NCBI GenBank assembly: GCA_000733355.1
Contig: JNVV01000005.1
Coordinates: 720,649 to 784,648, forward strand
Direction of reading: 5' to 3'
Length of the DNA: 64,000 bases
Source of the DNA: Falciphora oryzae
Lineage: Eukaryota; Ascomycota; Sordariomycetes; Magnaporthales; Magnaporthaceae
Program-made: the position numbers and the translations under genes
Notes under the pieces: generated by a model
What the model saw: only the letters and a program-made list of their open reading frames with translations
What the model was told of the DNA's origin: nothing
Database searches by the model: none
Part shown: piece by piece, positions 34,599 through 46,436 of the stretch
How positions within the stretch are numbered: position 1 is the stretch's first letter
How the letters are laid out: every line of letters begins with the position of its first letter

Positions 34599-37500
34599 AT
34601 GTCTTGGGACCTGCTGCAGCGGTTTTTCGACAGCGACGTTTTCAATTCGAATCCCTTTCTATCCGTTTCCTACCTCTCGTGAGCGAACCCCCTTTTTTTT
34701 CCACCTCCCTCCACCGCCCCCTAATTTTTTTTTATTTTTTTATTTGATCTGAGGGGTACTCGCCGCACCCCCTCCATTTCGCAATGGCATCCAACTGTCT
34801 GGACCGAGCTGTAGAGAACAGGCAGCACCTGCTCTGCCTGGGAACGATGTGTATTCGTGTGCCCGTGATGTGATCTACAAGCTTACTGACGCTGCTATTC
34901 TCCCCACGTCGTAGGCGGTATGCGGACCATGTCGGGATCCACTACGTCCTGTGCAACAAGCTCCGGCAGTTCCCCTACGAGGACATCGAGTTCTTCCTCC
35001 CGCAGCTATGCCATCTGATCATAAGCGTGGACAATGAGTCGATGGCCTTGGAGGAATTCCTTCTGGACTTGTGCGAGGAGTCGGTAACTGCGGCGCTGCT
35101 GGTTCGTCTCTCCCCCGCCCTGGCCCCTGGCTGATGAAGAGGGGAAGCTGGTGCACACTCCCCGGTCGCGCCGTGCCTACTAACCCTCTCTTGACAGACC
35201 TTCTGGCTGTTCCAGACGTACCTCCACGACCTCTCGTCCAATCCACAAGCAGAGGCGTTCAAGACGTGCAGGAGGGTGTACAACAAGGTGCAACACATAG
35301 TATTTGGTCTCCCGGACGCGGGCAGGCATGAGAAGATCAAGGAGAACATCCTGCCGGTGATGGTCCTGGGCAGCTTTGTCCTCGCCAGCATCGGCGTCCC
35401 GGGCCTTGCTCACTGGGCAGGCCCCTTGGCCGTGGCGCAGGGCCGGAAACCGCAGCCGGCTGTCGACCTCGTTCCGGAGCACGTGTCGCAACCACAAAAC
35501 AAGGTGACCAGATCGCATACCATCAACACAACAACGTCGAGGTCGAAGCGCTCCAAAGACTCGGGTCGCATCACGAGCGCGCCTGATCCGCCTATACCAG
35601 CAGTCGCCGTTTCTCCGGAGCAGCAGAAGTCGCCCAGGGTGCTCAAGTCGCGGCCAAGCTCGTCTGGGGGCCCGCGCACGCCGGCGGATCCTGACAGCGG
35701 GGACGGCAAGCGGGCTTCGCAGCTGGAAATGCTCTCGGCCGAGGGCCGCCTCAGCTCGTCTTCGCTGCCGTTGCCGGAGCTGAGGTCACCCAGGATGCAG
35801 GTCACGCGACCAGCAACGCCCGTCTCGGCCGGGCTGAGGCCATCCGAGCAGCCCGTCAGCCTTTCAAGACGGCACTCGCACCACGTCAAGCAGGCTCTGG
35901 CGAACCAGGCCGAGATGAGCTCGCTGCAGAAGGTGCGCCTGCTCAGGCAGAACTACTTTCGGTGCCAGACGGCGTTCCTGACAGCGCTTGAGGACATCTC
36001 GAACCGGCTCGTCATTGTCCCGAAAGCGGCCCGGCTCAGCGCCCTCCGCGCCGAGCTGGCCCTCATAACGCAGGACCTGCCGGCCGAGGTCGACATCCCC
36101 GTCATCTGCCCGCCGACGCTGGTCAACGGGTCGCCTGGGCGGAGCAAGCACCACCGGATAGTGCGGGTGAACCCCGCCGAGGCGACGGTGCTCAACAGCG
36201 CCGAGAAGGTGCCGTACCTCGTCATGGTGGAGATTCTGCGCGATGATTTCACCTTTGACCCGGACTCGCAGGAGAACCAGAGGCTACTGTCCACCATCTT
36301 GGCGGAACAGGGGTCCAGGAAGCGCATCTTCGACCTAACTGAGTCGCCCCGCAACACTCCTACCACCAGGGGCCCTGGCGGTAGTGGCGCCAACCAGATG
36401 CCCGTGGCTGACAGCGTCTTTGAGCCGACGGCTGGCGACCTTGGCTCATCGCCCTTGATGAGGCCGTTTGACGAGGAGGAGCGGCCGACTGACACTGGTA
36501 ACGGCGGCAGCGGTGGGGGCGGCAAGGCAGAGCCCCAGGGTGCCGCGCAGCGCATTTCGAGCAGCGCAACGACTCTGACGACTCTCTCGGACCCTACGCC
36601 GCGAAGCTCAGCAACATCGGCGTCCCGGTCCAGCAGCCCGCGCCGGAAGGCCGGGCCCCCGCCTGAGCCGACGGGTATGGTGAGGAGTTATAGCCATAAT
36701 CTACGAACGGCAAATGTGGAACAACAACCCGACTTCTCGGCGCTCGCGACGCACATGCGGGCGGCGTCACAGATGCTGGCGCAGCTAGAGGCCACGAGCG
36801 GGAAGCGGCCAAAACACGAGGTCGCGGCGATTCGGGCCAGGATCATCGCCAGCATGCAGAGCCTCGAGGAGCAGAGCTTCGATCTGGACGACGGCAACGG
36901 GCCGACGTTTGATCTCATAATGGCAAAGGCTAGTGCAGCCGAGGCAGCAGCAGCCGCCGTAGCCAACGGGGCTGGCGGTGCAGGGTCAGATGCAGACGAC
37001 GACACGGTGGCGGCGGCGGCGGCAGCAGCAGGTCTGGAAAGCGAAGCCAACGCTGGGGAGGCGCGGATGGAGAACGACTTCAAGACGGGCGGGCTGCAGC
37101 GCAAGGGTGACCGGGACGACCCTAGCGCGGCCGTGTTCGGGGAGGCGTGGCAGGCAAAGAAGGAGCGGATCCGGCGGACATCGCCGTATGGATGGATGAA
37201 GAACTGGGACCTGATCAGTGTCATTGTCAAGACGGGGGCGGACTTGCGGCAGGAGGCGTTTGCGTGCCAGCTCATCCGAGTATGTCACCGGATCTGGATC
37301 GACGCCAAGGTCAACGTGTGGGTCAAGTTGATGCGCATCCTCGTGACGGGCGAGTCGTCGGGCCTGATCGAGACCATCACGAACGGCGTTTCGCTGCACT
37401 CGATCAAGCGGAGCCTGACGCTGGCCGCGGCGGCAGAGGCGGCGGCCGGAGGGCCCGGACCTGCTGCTGCGGTGGGAGCCACGGCGGGGACCAGCGAGCA

Positions 37501-38289
37501 GCAGGGGCTGCAGAGCCCGGCGGCCCCTCCGCCGCCGACACCGCGGCGGAGCGCGACGCGGATCGCGACGCTCAAGGACCACTTCCTCAAGGCGTTCGGG
37601 CCGGAGACGGGAGAGGCGTACAAGGCCGGGGTGGACGCGTTCAAGCGGTCACTGGCTGCGTACAGTGTCATCTCGTACGTGCTGCAACTCAAGGACCGAC
37701 ACAACGGCAACGTGCTCATCGACAGCGAGGGCCACATCATCCACATCGACTTTGGCTTCATGTTGTCCAACTCGCCGGGTTCGGTTGGGTTCGAGGCGGC
37801 GCCGTTCAAGTTTACGCACGAGTATCTCGAGGTTCTGGGCGGCGTGGGATCGCCCGAGTACGAGGATTTTAAGCGGCTGTGCAAGCAGGCGTTCCAAGGT
37901 TTGTCCTGTCTTTTGCCTATTATTCTTATTATTCTCCTCGTTTTGTGCTGACAGGAAAACGACACATGCAGCCCTCCGCCGATCGGCCGACAACATCATC
38001 GACCTCGTCGCCATGATGGGGCGCGACTCCAAGATGCCATGCTTCGGCGCGGGTGTCACGCAGACCACCAACAACTTGCGACAGCGGTTCCAGCTCCAGC
38101 TGAGCGCGGATGAGGCCGAGCAGTTTGTCGAGACGGACATGATCGGCAAGTCCCTGGGCAGCTACTACACGCGACTGTGAGTTTCCTTGCTGGGCTGTCT
38201 TTCGTTTCGTGTACCCAAAGAACTCTTAGCTAACAGAGCGGCTTTGCAGATATGATACCTTCCAGTATAGGACCCAGGGCATCTACTAG
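34599..38289 (+). CDS. PIK1: Phosphatidylinositol 4-kinase beta (Pik1)
   Basis: Makes phosphatidylinositol 4-phosphate at the Golgi and is needed for secretion. Five exons, 34599-34678, 34915-35101, 35198-37898, 37972-38176 and 38250-38289, give 1070 residues. The N-terminal lipid-kinase-unique helical region spans exons 1-3 (YADHVGIHYVLCNKLRQFPY, then FWLFQTYLHDLSSNP). A long Ser/Pro/Ala-rich linker follows. The catalytic domain is at the C terminus: ADLRQEAFACQLI, then KDRHNGNVLID (catalytic loop, about residue 921), IHIDFGFML (activation loop, about 939) and PFKFTHEYLEVLGG. The protein ends in TFQYRTQGIY, typical of PI4K beta rather than Stt4. A run of about 55 Ala/Gly/Pro-rich residues is inserted in the kinase domain between SIKRSLT and ATLKDHFLKAFG. 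The exact N terminus is well supported by the exon 1-2 join (VSYLSRYADHVG). Confidence 0.95.
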
Positions 38290-39110
38290 CCCAGATATGT
38301 CTCTTTGATATATCTCTGGTTGACCCTCGACGTAGTGACGATCTCTATTCCCCCTCCCCTGCCTGTGGGGACTCTAAGCGACGGCGAATGCGCTTAGGTG
38401 ACAGCAGAAAGTACATACCAACCTAGATACCTCCCTAACAACGTTAACCCATTTTGCTTGCTTTCTCCTCTTTTTTGTTGAGTCTCTCCTACCTTTTTAC
38501 CCTTCTCTTTTTTTCATCGCATCCAGGGGGCGCCAAGAACGGCAGGATAGAGTGCCTCGTCACGACTTGCATTGGTTGTTAGTTTATCTGGGTGATAAAC
38601 ACACCCGTGTGGCATTCTCTTGAGCATCTAATATATAGATAACAGGCCCCGTTGACCTGTCTAGATGTCCGGCATTCCGTTTGTTCTTTCCTTGCATGTT
38701 CTTCCTGGTTTTGATCGGACGAGGTGGTGTCAGACAGTGGCCTCGGTTGACGAGGGAGTTGGTAAGTGGGTTTCGGTGGTGATGATGATGCGCCTTTAGA
38801 GATTGGAAAGAGCATGGGAACCAAGAGGCAACCGCCATCTGAAAACCGCGTACAACAACAGCCGGGAACGGAAGGCGCAAGGGGCCACCAGAGCTGCCAA
38901 AGGAGCACCTTCCATTCCATGGATTGATAGCAACCTCGCTACCCGATATCTGTCACGTTTATCGTCGACTTTTTCGGCTTCCATGATATTCACCGCGGCT
39001 CTTCTCGATGCCTCAACCAGCTTCCAGCTTGCTGCTCTCTCGTCTAACCCGAAGAGGAACTGGACCAACGCTTGACCTATCTTCGCGTCCATCACCATCT
39101 TCTAGGAAGC
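38290..39110. other. Intergenic region between PIK1 and uncharacterised gene
   Basis: About 820 bp with no supported coding frame; pyrimidine-rich in the first third. Confidence 0.5.
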
Positions 39111-41193
39111 ATGTCAGGTCGGCGCCGCCGCCGCGAGCGACATGCCTGGTCTAGCTTCGAGCTGAACACCGCCATCGCTCTGATATGCAAGGGCAAGCAC
39201 AAGGTCCGACCTAGCGGCAGCACCGGGTAAGCATCACGCCAACGAATGAAGCACTGAAGTAATAGGAACTAACCTGATGGCGCAGGTTCGCGGTCGAGCT
39301 CAACAAGGCGCTCAACTCCAGAAGGGCAAACTTCCACGAAGGCGACATCGACGAGCGCGACATCGAGGATCTGCTCCACTTCCTGCTCACCGAGAACAAG
39401 GCCGCCGTCGCCTTCACCGAGCGCACCATGCCCGCTTGCATCACGCGCTCCAAGCGGATGGCTTTCAACCGTCGCATTGACTTCACGGGAAGCATGACCG
39501 AGTGGGTCGACGGCGGTCGCAAGGACGCCGTCATGAGCCGTGAGCCGGGCCAGCGGCGCCGCATCGCGCTTCCCTCGCTGGAAACGAAGGGCGGGCCTGG
39601 CCTGGATGGCGGCTCCGACGACGACGCCGAGTCTGACGGGCTTGAGATGGGTAAGTGGAGTTGTCTCCCGCTGTTTGTGACTTTGTCATCACTTTGCAGT
39701 CACATCGCATCAGTGGTAACCAACATGGTCTGCTTTGCTTCTCAGGCGAGCTAAGGGAGCGTGGGCCCCAAGGCCCCCTCGTGCTCAACCTTCCGCCTCT
39801 GCGCGAGGCCATTGGCGACGTCTACCACACGTCCAACCCCGGCAATCCGCAGTCGTGGGGCGCACAGGGAAACAACACCGCCCTCCCTTTGCTGCGGGAC
39901 CAACCCTGGGCGGGCTACGGTGGTGGTGGTGGTCAACCTGCTCTTCAGGCGCGTGACTTGAACCGTGGGATGGGAGCACCTGCAGACTGGCCTGCTGCTG
40001 GAGCAGAAAGTGCTAGAGACGGCCTTGGTTATGCCTGGGCCAACGGCGCCCGGGCCCAAAGCATGGCAGCGACCTGCCAAGAGCCATTTGCAGAGATCGG
40101 TCTTGGCGGTGGCACACAGCAGGGCGTGACGAGTCGGCCGGGTGACAGTCATGCAGCAGCACCTGCGGCTGCGGCTGCAACGTCCCTCTCGCCCTATATG
40201 TCGGTGGATTCCGACGGACGAATTCACACCGGTCACAGCATGGCCCCCAACTTTTCGTTCCAAGACGTCGGTGTCGGTGGTGATGCGACCGGACGAGGCA
40301 TGGGCAACAACGACGGGCAGCAGGCGACCTGGGGCAACGTGATGTCGTTGCCCGTGGGACAAGGAAGCTACGATGAGAATTCTCGGCCGGGACTGACGGG
40401 ACCGTCCACTTACGGCGCCCAGGCCGCACAGGGGCTTTCTGTTGATGCCATGGGAAACACCGTGGATGGTGGGTGGCAAGGAGGTCCAACTGGCGGCCTG
40501 TTCGGCAGAACACCCACTCTAGACTCGGCCATGATGATGGGCACAGACATGACTGCTGCCAATGGTCACGGGTCCTACCTGGGCAACGGGCAAGGCTTCG
40601 GGTCAGGTGGTAGTTACCACGCAGCCGGTGTGGTGGGTCGGCGAGGCCAACCTGACGGCTTCTACGATGCCAACGCAGCAGCAGGAGCAGATCTTGTCGC
40701 GCCCGGAAGCAACGCCCTTCACGCTGTGGACCCTGCTCATCTCATGCTGCCAGCCACTCCCGCGGCTGCCCCCTCCTCCTTCCCGTCGTCGTCTGCCGGG
40801 TGGGGCGGCGGCGGCGGCGGCACACAGTACAACCCCGGAGGATACCGGCACCTAGGGGTGACGACTGCTGAGGCGCAGCAGCAACACAAGGCCGGCGGCC
40901 GATATGGAAGCAGCGGTACGACGACGGCCTCTGGCGGTGGCACATCTGCTGCGGGTGAGATCGAAAGCGACAGGTCGTACCCTGCTGCTGTTGCCTCTGT
41001 TGATCCTCCCGTCGTTGCCGCTGCTGCGGGTCCTAGCGGCGGCAATGTGGCCGAGGCCTCGAACCCCACCGGCACCATGGCACAGGGAATAGAAGGACGG
41101 CCAGTGGCTGGCGGTGGCGACACGGTGCAGGAAGGGGAGGGGGGGACTGCTGCCGTGCCCGCGTCGTACGCCGTACCACCCCAGCAGCAGTAA
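39111..41193 (+). CDS. Uncharacterised fungal protein with Gly/Ala-rich low-complexity tail
   Basis: Family not recognised. Three exons, 39111-39226, 39286-39650 and 39746-41193, give 642 residues; introns are 59 and 95 nt with GTAAG donors and an AACTAACC branch in the first. Residues 1-130 look ordered and basic (SGRRRRRERHAW, ELNTAIALICKGKHKV, then GDIDERDIEDLLHFLLTEN). A tryptophan followed by helices could suggest a Myb/SANT-like or helical DNA-binding module, but key residues are not clear enough to say so. An acidic patch (SDDDAESDGLEM) ends exon 2. The rest is Gly/Ala/Gln/Pro-rich with no domain and is probably disordered. A nuclear role is plausible from the basic N terminus; this is inference. 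Confidence 0.7.
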
Positions 41194-43374
41194 CAGGCGG
41201 CGCCACGAGGGATGCAAAACATCGTGCCTCGCACGGCAGCAGCGGTGTGCCGCCCGGTAGCGGTTGCGTCCCCACCATCACCTTTCGTCGGCACCGCTCG
41301 GTGGAAAAGGGGGTCGGCTATCGTCACCCCGATCGGCGGGCTCTGAGGGCTGTGATAGGAACGACGGAGAGGAAAATTGAGGAGGACAGACGAAGAAGCA
41401 AAGACAGATAGAGTCGGCCGTACTTCTCAGGGCGGTATTCAGAGCGCATGTGAGGAGGGCGGCGGCGGGGCGGGCGTTGTGTGAGCGCTCCTCTCGTTGC
41501 CCTCTCTCGAGTCAGAGGCAAGGCTGCCTAGTCTTGATACCTGCCGGGTTCAGGGGTCTATGCGAGGGGGAGTACGAGAGAGGAAGAACCGGACTGGGGT
41601 GATTCGCATCGCATGGACCTTGCCGAGCTCGGTACTTAGGTAGTAGGCAGATAGATAGGCGACGATGACTCGGAACGGTCCGAACTGTGCTAACCAACAG
41701 CAAGAGGGCGGAGTAAGGCGGCAGGCGTTGGCGTAGGATGGTAGAGTGGGGTTGGTGATGATGGGATTCGAAAACTCCCCTCCTTTTGAGGTTATCGCCG
41801 GCACGTAGTCGTTTGGCCATGGCCAAACCGTTAGTTCAGGCCTCTCCCAACCATATCTGATGCTGCAAAAGTGAGGCTAGCCCTGGCCCATTGTTTGTTC
41901 GGACGTCTCTGCGTCTCTTTGGAACCTCCGAGGTTGGCGGCGGGGTTGTGATCTGGAGCGGAGCTGGCAGTGTCGATCTATTCCCCAAAAGCACGGCACT
42001 TTGTCGATCTCTGCAGCGCGATTCAGGGTCATGACTGGTGGGTGGACGCCTTGTGGACTCGGGGACCTGTCGGGGGCCTCCTGTCAAGGAGGAAAGCTTG
42101 GGCGTGGAGATGGAAAAGCCCGGGTGCAGATCACACGCGCGGGGACTACTTTGACGGCTTTGGTTGGATGAACCGGGTGTGTATTTGTAGTCTAGCAAAA
42201 GGAACAAAACAGTCACGACGGTGTTGGTTATCACGGAATTTGCTCGGCGGGTCGGACAATAGACGCCCGCCGCCGACTTCTGCAGGTACCCATAATACCC
42301 GAATAGTATTAATTGCAACCACGACAGCCTCGCTCTCACAAACCTACCACTGTTGTCGCCGTCAAGTCAGAAAAAGAAGAGGGGTGGAGGGGAAAATCGT
42401 GTGGTTCGGTTTTCCTGTCATCTCCAGCCGGTTATGAGCACATGATCTGATGGGCCAAGCTTATTGATTACACCGGGGATACCGGAAAAAGTTTTGCTGA
42501 GTGAGACGATAACCCCGACAACAGCTGGTGCGCCCAGAAAATTAGAACTGGTTGGTTTTGCGAAAGTAATGTCTCTTTTTTTTTTCAGTCAGAATCATGA
42601 AGGAATTAGAGGTGCGGCCCGTTATGAAAGCGTAAACAAAATAGAGTGAGAGAGGGAAAGAGACAGAGAGAAAAGTAGAAAGAAAACAACCAAAACACCA
42701 TCGCCGAAGCCGGTCACCGAAAAGGAAAGAACACGAGAATTCAGGTTGACTGATCGGGCGGGGGAATTCGGTCCGAGGGCGAGGCTGGAAGGGGAGGACC
42801 GGAAATCCCCAATTCTGGCAGCCGCGCGGGATGGATGAGCCCCCAGCTTCTCCTCTCCCGCCCCGCGCCACGGGGGTTCCGTTGGTTCTTGTTGAAAGAA
42901 CCCATTGAGTAAAGCTTTGTGTGAGCGTGGCGTTTCTGCGGCTCCTCCGGAGACGGCCTTTAAGAGCTGACTCGACGCCCGGCGAGGGCAAGGCGGTGAA
43001 GAGTTCCGAGGCGTGGGGGAAAGAAGAAATGGAAAAAAACAAAAAGTGCACACTATCGAATTTTGTGTGGCTGTGAAAAAAAACGAAGGAGAATGCCCTA
43101 GAGTCAAGAGTGTTATCCTAATCAGAGGGGGTTAAAAGACTGATGAGAAGTCGGACAAACAGGAAAGAAAAAGGAGCCAGATAGAAAAAAGCCTCACACA
43201 CATACACGCCACCACCTAACATTCTGCGGGCGCCCCATACACCACCACCCCCCACGTTCAGTTAGGGTCCGTTGAGGGAAAGAAGGGGCGAGTGATGATA
43301 CTTTCTTTTAGAAGCAACCGTCCAACGCCACTCAGCCAATGCTTTTCTGCTGTTCGCGCCCGCCCTATTTTCCT
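41194..43374. other. 2.2-kb gene-free region between convergent genes
   Basis: It separates the + strand gene ending at 41193 from the - strand gene ending at 43375. No frame with family features. Purine-rich in 42640-43190. Both 3' ends and terminators should lie here, but I cannot place poly(A) signals firmly. Confidence 0.5.
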
Positions 43375-44986
43375 TTACTCGTCGTCCACAACGCTTTCCG
43401 AGTCGTACACCGATTCGGGGCGGTTAGCCTGTCGCATTTTGTTTGCCTCGACCCACCACCCAGGGGGTGATGGTGGCGGCGGCGCAGACACATTGACTAT
43501 CTGAGGACCTGCCGACACAGCAGGCCTAGGAGGTCCTGGCCTGCCAACCACGGTGACCTCGAAGCGCGGGACGGCGCTACTGGGGCTGATGCTGTTGCAC
43601 AATGTGGACATGTCGTCGTTCGGGTACGCCTGGAGGCTGTAAGTCTTTTCGGAATTGCCGCCAGGTTTCGAGGAGTGAGTGGGCAGGATCACATCCATGA
43701 TCATGTACATGAATGGGGTCTGCAGCGGCTGGGGCGACGGGCGCTCAGGGCCGAACTGGTCGGTGTGTGCGCTGACGTAGCGCAGCGTATGCTGTCCGAT
43801 GACCTTCTTAGAAAGCGAGCAGCGCAAAAAGATGGTAGCAGGATTGTCGTGGCCGGCCCACGTGATGTTCACAATCACATCTCGCTCAGCCGCCACGCTG
43901 GCCCGCGCTAGAGCTGGCGCTCGAGCAGAAATCATCGGCTTCGCCCTCGGCGCCGGGGGGAAGGGCATAGGAGGACGAGCCGGAACGGCAGCTGTACCCG
44001 ATGGCCCAGTCGCCGAAGCCGTCGTGGCACTGACGATGGGCGGAGCCGGCGGCGATGGGATTGTGGCGGCCGACGACATGGGGGGCATGCCCTTGGGCGG
44101 CGGCGGCGGCATGAATTGGGGAGCCGTAGAGCCATCGATGCGGGGCATGCGGCTGGGATGGATACCAGGGGGAGGGACTGGCCCGCGGCCCGGAAAACCA
44201 GGGAAGCCTGGCGGGGGAGGGGGGCCGCCCGCGCGAGTTTGAGATGGCCACGCCGGCATAGGCGGCGGGGGTCCTGGCCGCACAGCGTTGGTCTTCTTGA
44301 TCGAGGGCTTCTTCTTCGACTTCTTCCTCGGAGAGACGGAGACGGTTTCGTCGTCGGAGAGGCTCGTCTCGGAAAGATGGGCGGTCGACTGGGTTGCGTC
44401 TGAGTCGTCCGAGTCGGACGCCGAGGCCTCCGAATCATCGTTGGTGGTGCTCGCGGCGTCGTCCCAGCGCTTGCTAGCGGAAGACTTGTGCTTGTGACTC
44501 TTGGATCCCTTCTTCTTCTTGGGAACAACATCATAGCCCATGGTGGTGACATGGTTCTGGACAGCCTCGGCCGACTTGGTGTGCAGAAGCTCGATAGCAT
44601 CGGCTAACGAGGTCCCGACCTCGGACACAAGGACTGTCCGTTTCTTTTTGCGCCCGTAGTCATCGGTCCGGACCACGGTGGCGCGGAACTTGCCGCTGGC
44701 CGGGTCCATGCTGGTGATGATGGCGATTTCGGCATCTTCGTGCGAGATGAAGCGACAGTTCTCTGTGTATGTGCAAAGCGTGGTTCTCCCAGAGTTAAGA
44801 CACAGTGAAACATTACGGTCCAACCGGGCGGTCAGGTGGGCGGAGTGGCGAGCGTAGCGGGCATGCGTAGCCGGGAAGAATATAGCAAGCCGTTCTCGAG
44901 GCCGTTTGCGCACTCGTCCGCCGAAGAGGAGGCTCACCTATGGTCTGCCCGTAGAAATCAAGCAGGATATTGGTAGTTGGTGCCAT
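43375..44986 (-). CDS. Uncharacterised proline-rich fungal protein
   Basis: Family not recognised. Two exons on the minus strand, 44986-44938 and 44762-43375, give 478 residues. The 175-nt intron has donor GTGAGC, a CTTAAC branch-like site and acceptor ACACAG; the join reads YGQTIENCRFISHED. Three parts are visible. Residues 1-100 are ordered, with FISHEDAEIAIITSMD and basic KKKRT. The middle is disordered: acidic SDSDDSD patches, Lys-rich KKKKGSKSHKHK, and Pro/Gly runs. The C-terminal ~130 residues are strand-rich again (DVIVNITWAGHD, FLRCSLSKKVIGQHTLRYVS, FMYMIMDVILP). The final 40 residues are Pro-rich with an acidic end. Function unknown; a scaffold or nuclear role is possible given its charged linkers. 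Confidence 0.75.
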
Positions 44987-45170
44987 TGCGGAGTGAAGGT
45001 TCGGCCTGAGGGCGAGCTGTATCGTCTTTGGTGCTGGGAGATGCAGCAGGGGGACTAGCATTACAGAGGGGAACTGTGTGCTAGGCAAGGACCCGGGGCT
45101 GGATGGAGGAGGGAGGTGGAAGAGGGCTTGCTGGTCCTGAGGGAGGTTGACTATGGGGGGGTGATGCTCG

Positions 45171-45178
45171 TTTATATA
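45171..45178 (-). promoter_or_regulatory. TATA box of the proline-rich protein gene
   Basis: TATATAAA on the minus strand, about 185 bp before the start codon at 44986. Position and sequence fit a core promoter element. Confidence 0.45.
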
Positions 45179-45354
45179 GCCGACGAGAAGGGGACTTGCT
45201 CAGAGATGCGCCTATAGTCCTGCTGTCTTCCTCCCGTCTTACGCTCGCGAAAGGGGGTACGGAACCATAAAAGCCACTTGGGGGCGCGAGGAGGGCGGGA
45301 GGGGGTAGACGGGACGGAGAGCCTCACTCGCTGAAGGTGGAGATGGCCCTGCAG

Positions 45355-45383
45355 GTAGGTACCTACTTAGGTACCTAGGTACC
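45355..45383. repeat. Nested GGTACC palindromes
   Basis: Two adjacent perfect palindromes are read directly: GTAGGTACCTAC at 45355-45366 and GGTACCTAGGTACC at 45370-45383. Confidence 0.9.
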
Positions 45384-46307
45384 GAGCTGCGCACCCGTGC
45401 CTGGGCGGGCATTGGGTACGCCTGCTCGGTGCTAGGGGTGCTAGAGTAGGGCGAGCGAGGGGGACGCAATGCCAATTGACCACGGAACGGACGGGCTGGC
45501 GCGCACCGTCCTTGTGCCGTGTGATGTCAAAAAGAGCAGGTTATTCCATACAAGACGGCTTACAGCCAGGATTGATCCGTTCGACCCGCAGACTTCACCG
45601 GTCTCATTCGGGGGTAGCGGCGTAACAGAAGTAGGTGACAGAGGAAGAAGTCCGCTAGTTCCGGTGCGAGGTGTCCCTCCAGCTGCTGCGGGCACACCAG
45701 TATATGCAGGTGGGCATGCAGTGATGGGCCTGACGGTAACCGTAGCAGGAGATGAGGGTGGCCCGCTCACCGTCGGCAAGGGCAGCTATTGGAGTCGTGG
45801 TGTTTGTCAACGCAACTAGGTAGGCAGACGTGAGGGATGGAGGGCCCATGCAGGCGCCGCAGACTGGCAGAAAGAGGTGGAGGGGGAAATCCAGGTCGGA
45901 GACAACGGCGGGGAGACGAGAATGAGTGTTGCATCTGGCACCCAGGTCGACGCCAACACCCGGCAGAACCTGCCTCCATCCTTTTGTGAAGAAAACACCC
46001 CGCGCCACTTCCTTTCGCGGTGGTGGCACCATCGCACAATGCGAGTAAACAAAATCCGGCCTTTTCTTGTGGCACCAACGCAGCTTTGTGCGGACTCAGC
46101 GTGGCCGTGTTTGAGGTTCCATGCGTTTGGATGCCGATTCGCCAGCTGCCGTCGAACAGGAACCATATCCCTTCCCGTCATTTTTGACACGTCCCTCCAG
46201 CAGAGGCACGGGGAATGTCCCAATAGGCCGGACGTGACACATCGTGTTGGGGACGGGGAAGGTTGCCGGGAGGATAGGAAGGGATACGCTTGCATTTGAG
46301 AATACCG

Positions 46308-46436
46308 AAAAGCGGCGAGAGCTTGTCATGTCCCATACAAGCCGGGCGAGGGCGAGCCATTGAGGAATACGAGCCTATCGGTATGCAACGCCATTGGCAA
46401 ATAGTTTGGCGAGGCGCTACACCTCTATGTTAGAAA
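46308..46436. repeat. Dispersed two-part repeat, copy 1
   Basis: Part A (about 46308-46360) matches 54008-54060 in inverted orientation. Part B (46391-46436) matches 54101-54147 in direct orientation, sharing CCATTGGCAAATA and GGCGCTACACC. Identity by eye is about 80-85 percent in both parts. Confidence 0.7.

Noticed and set aside
39655..39745. Reading the uncharacterised gene's last exon through from an ATG-like start at 39655
   Set aside because: 39651-39745 has a GTAAGT donor and TTCTCAG acceptor, and splicing joins the upstream exons in frame.
45469..45819. A 116-codon plus-strand frame with an ATG
   Set aside because: No recognisable motif, no intron or promoter support, and it lies in repeat-bearing intergenic DNA.
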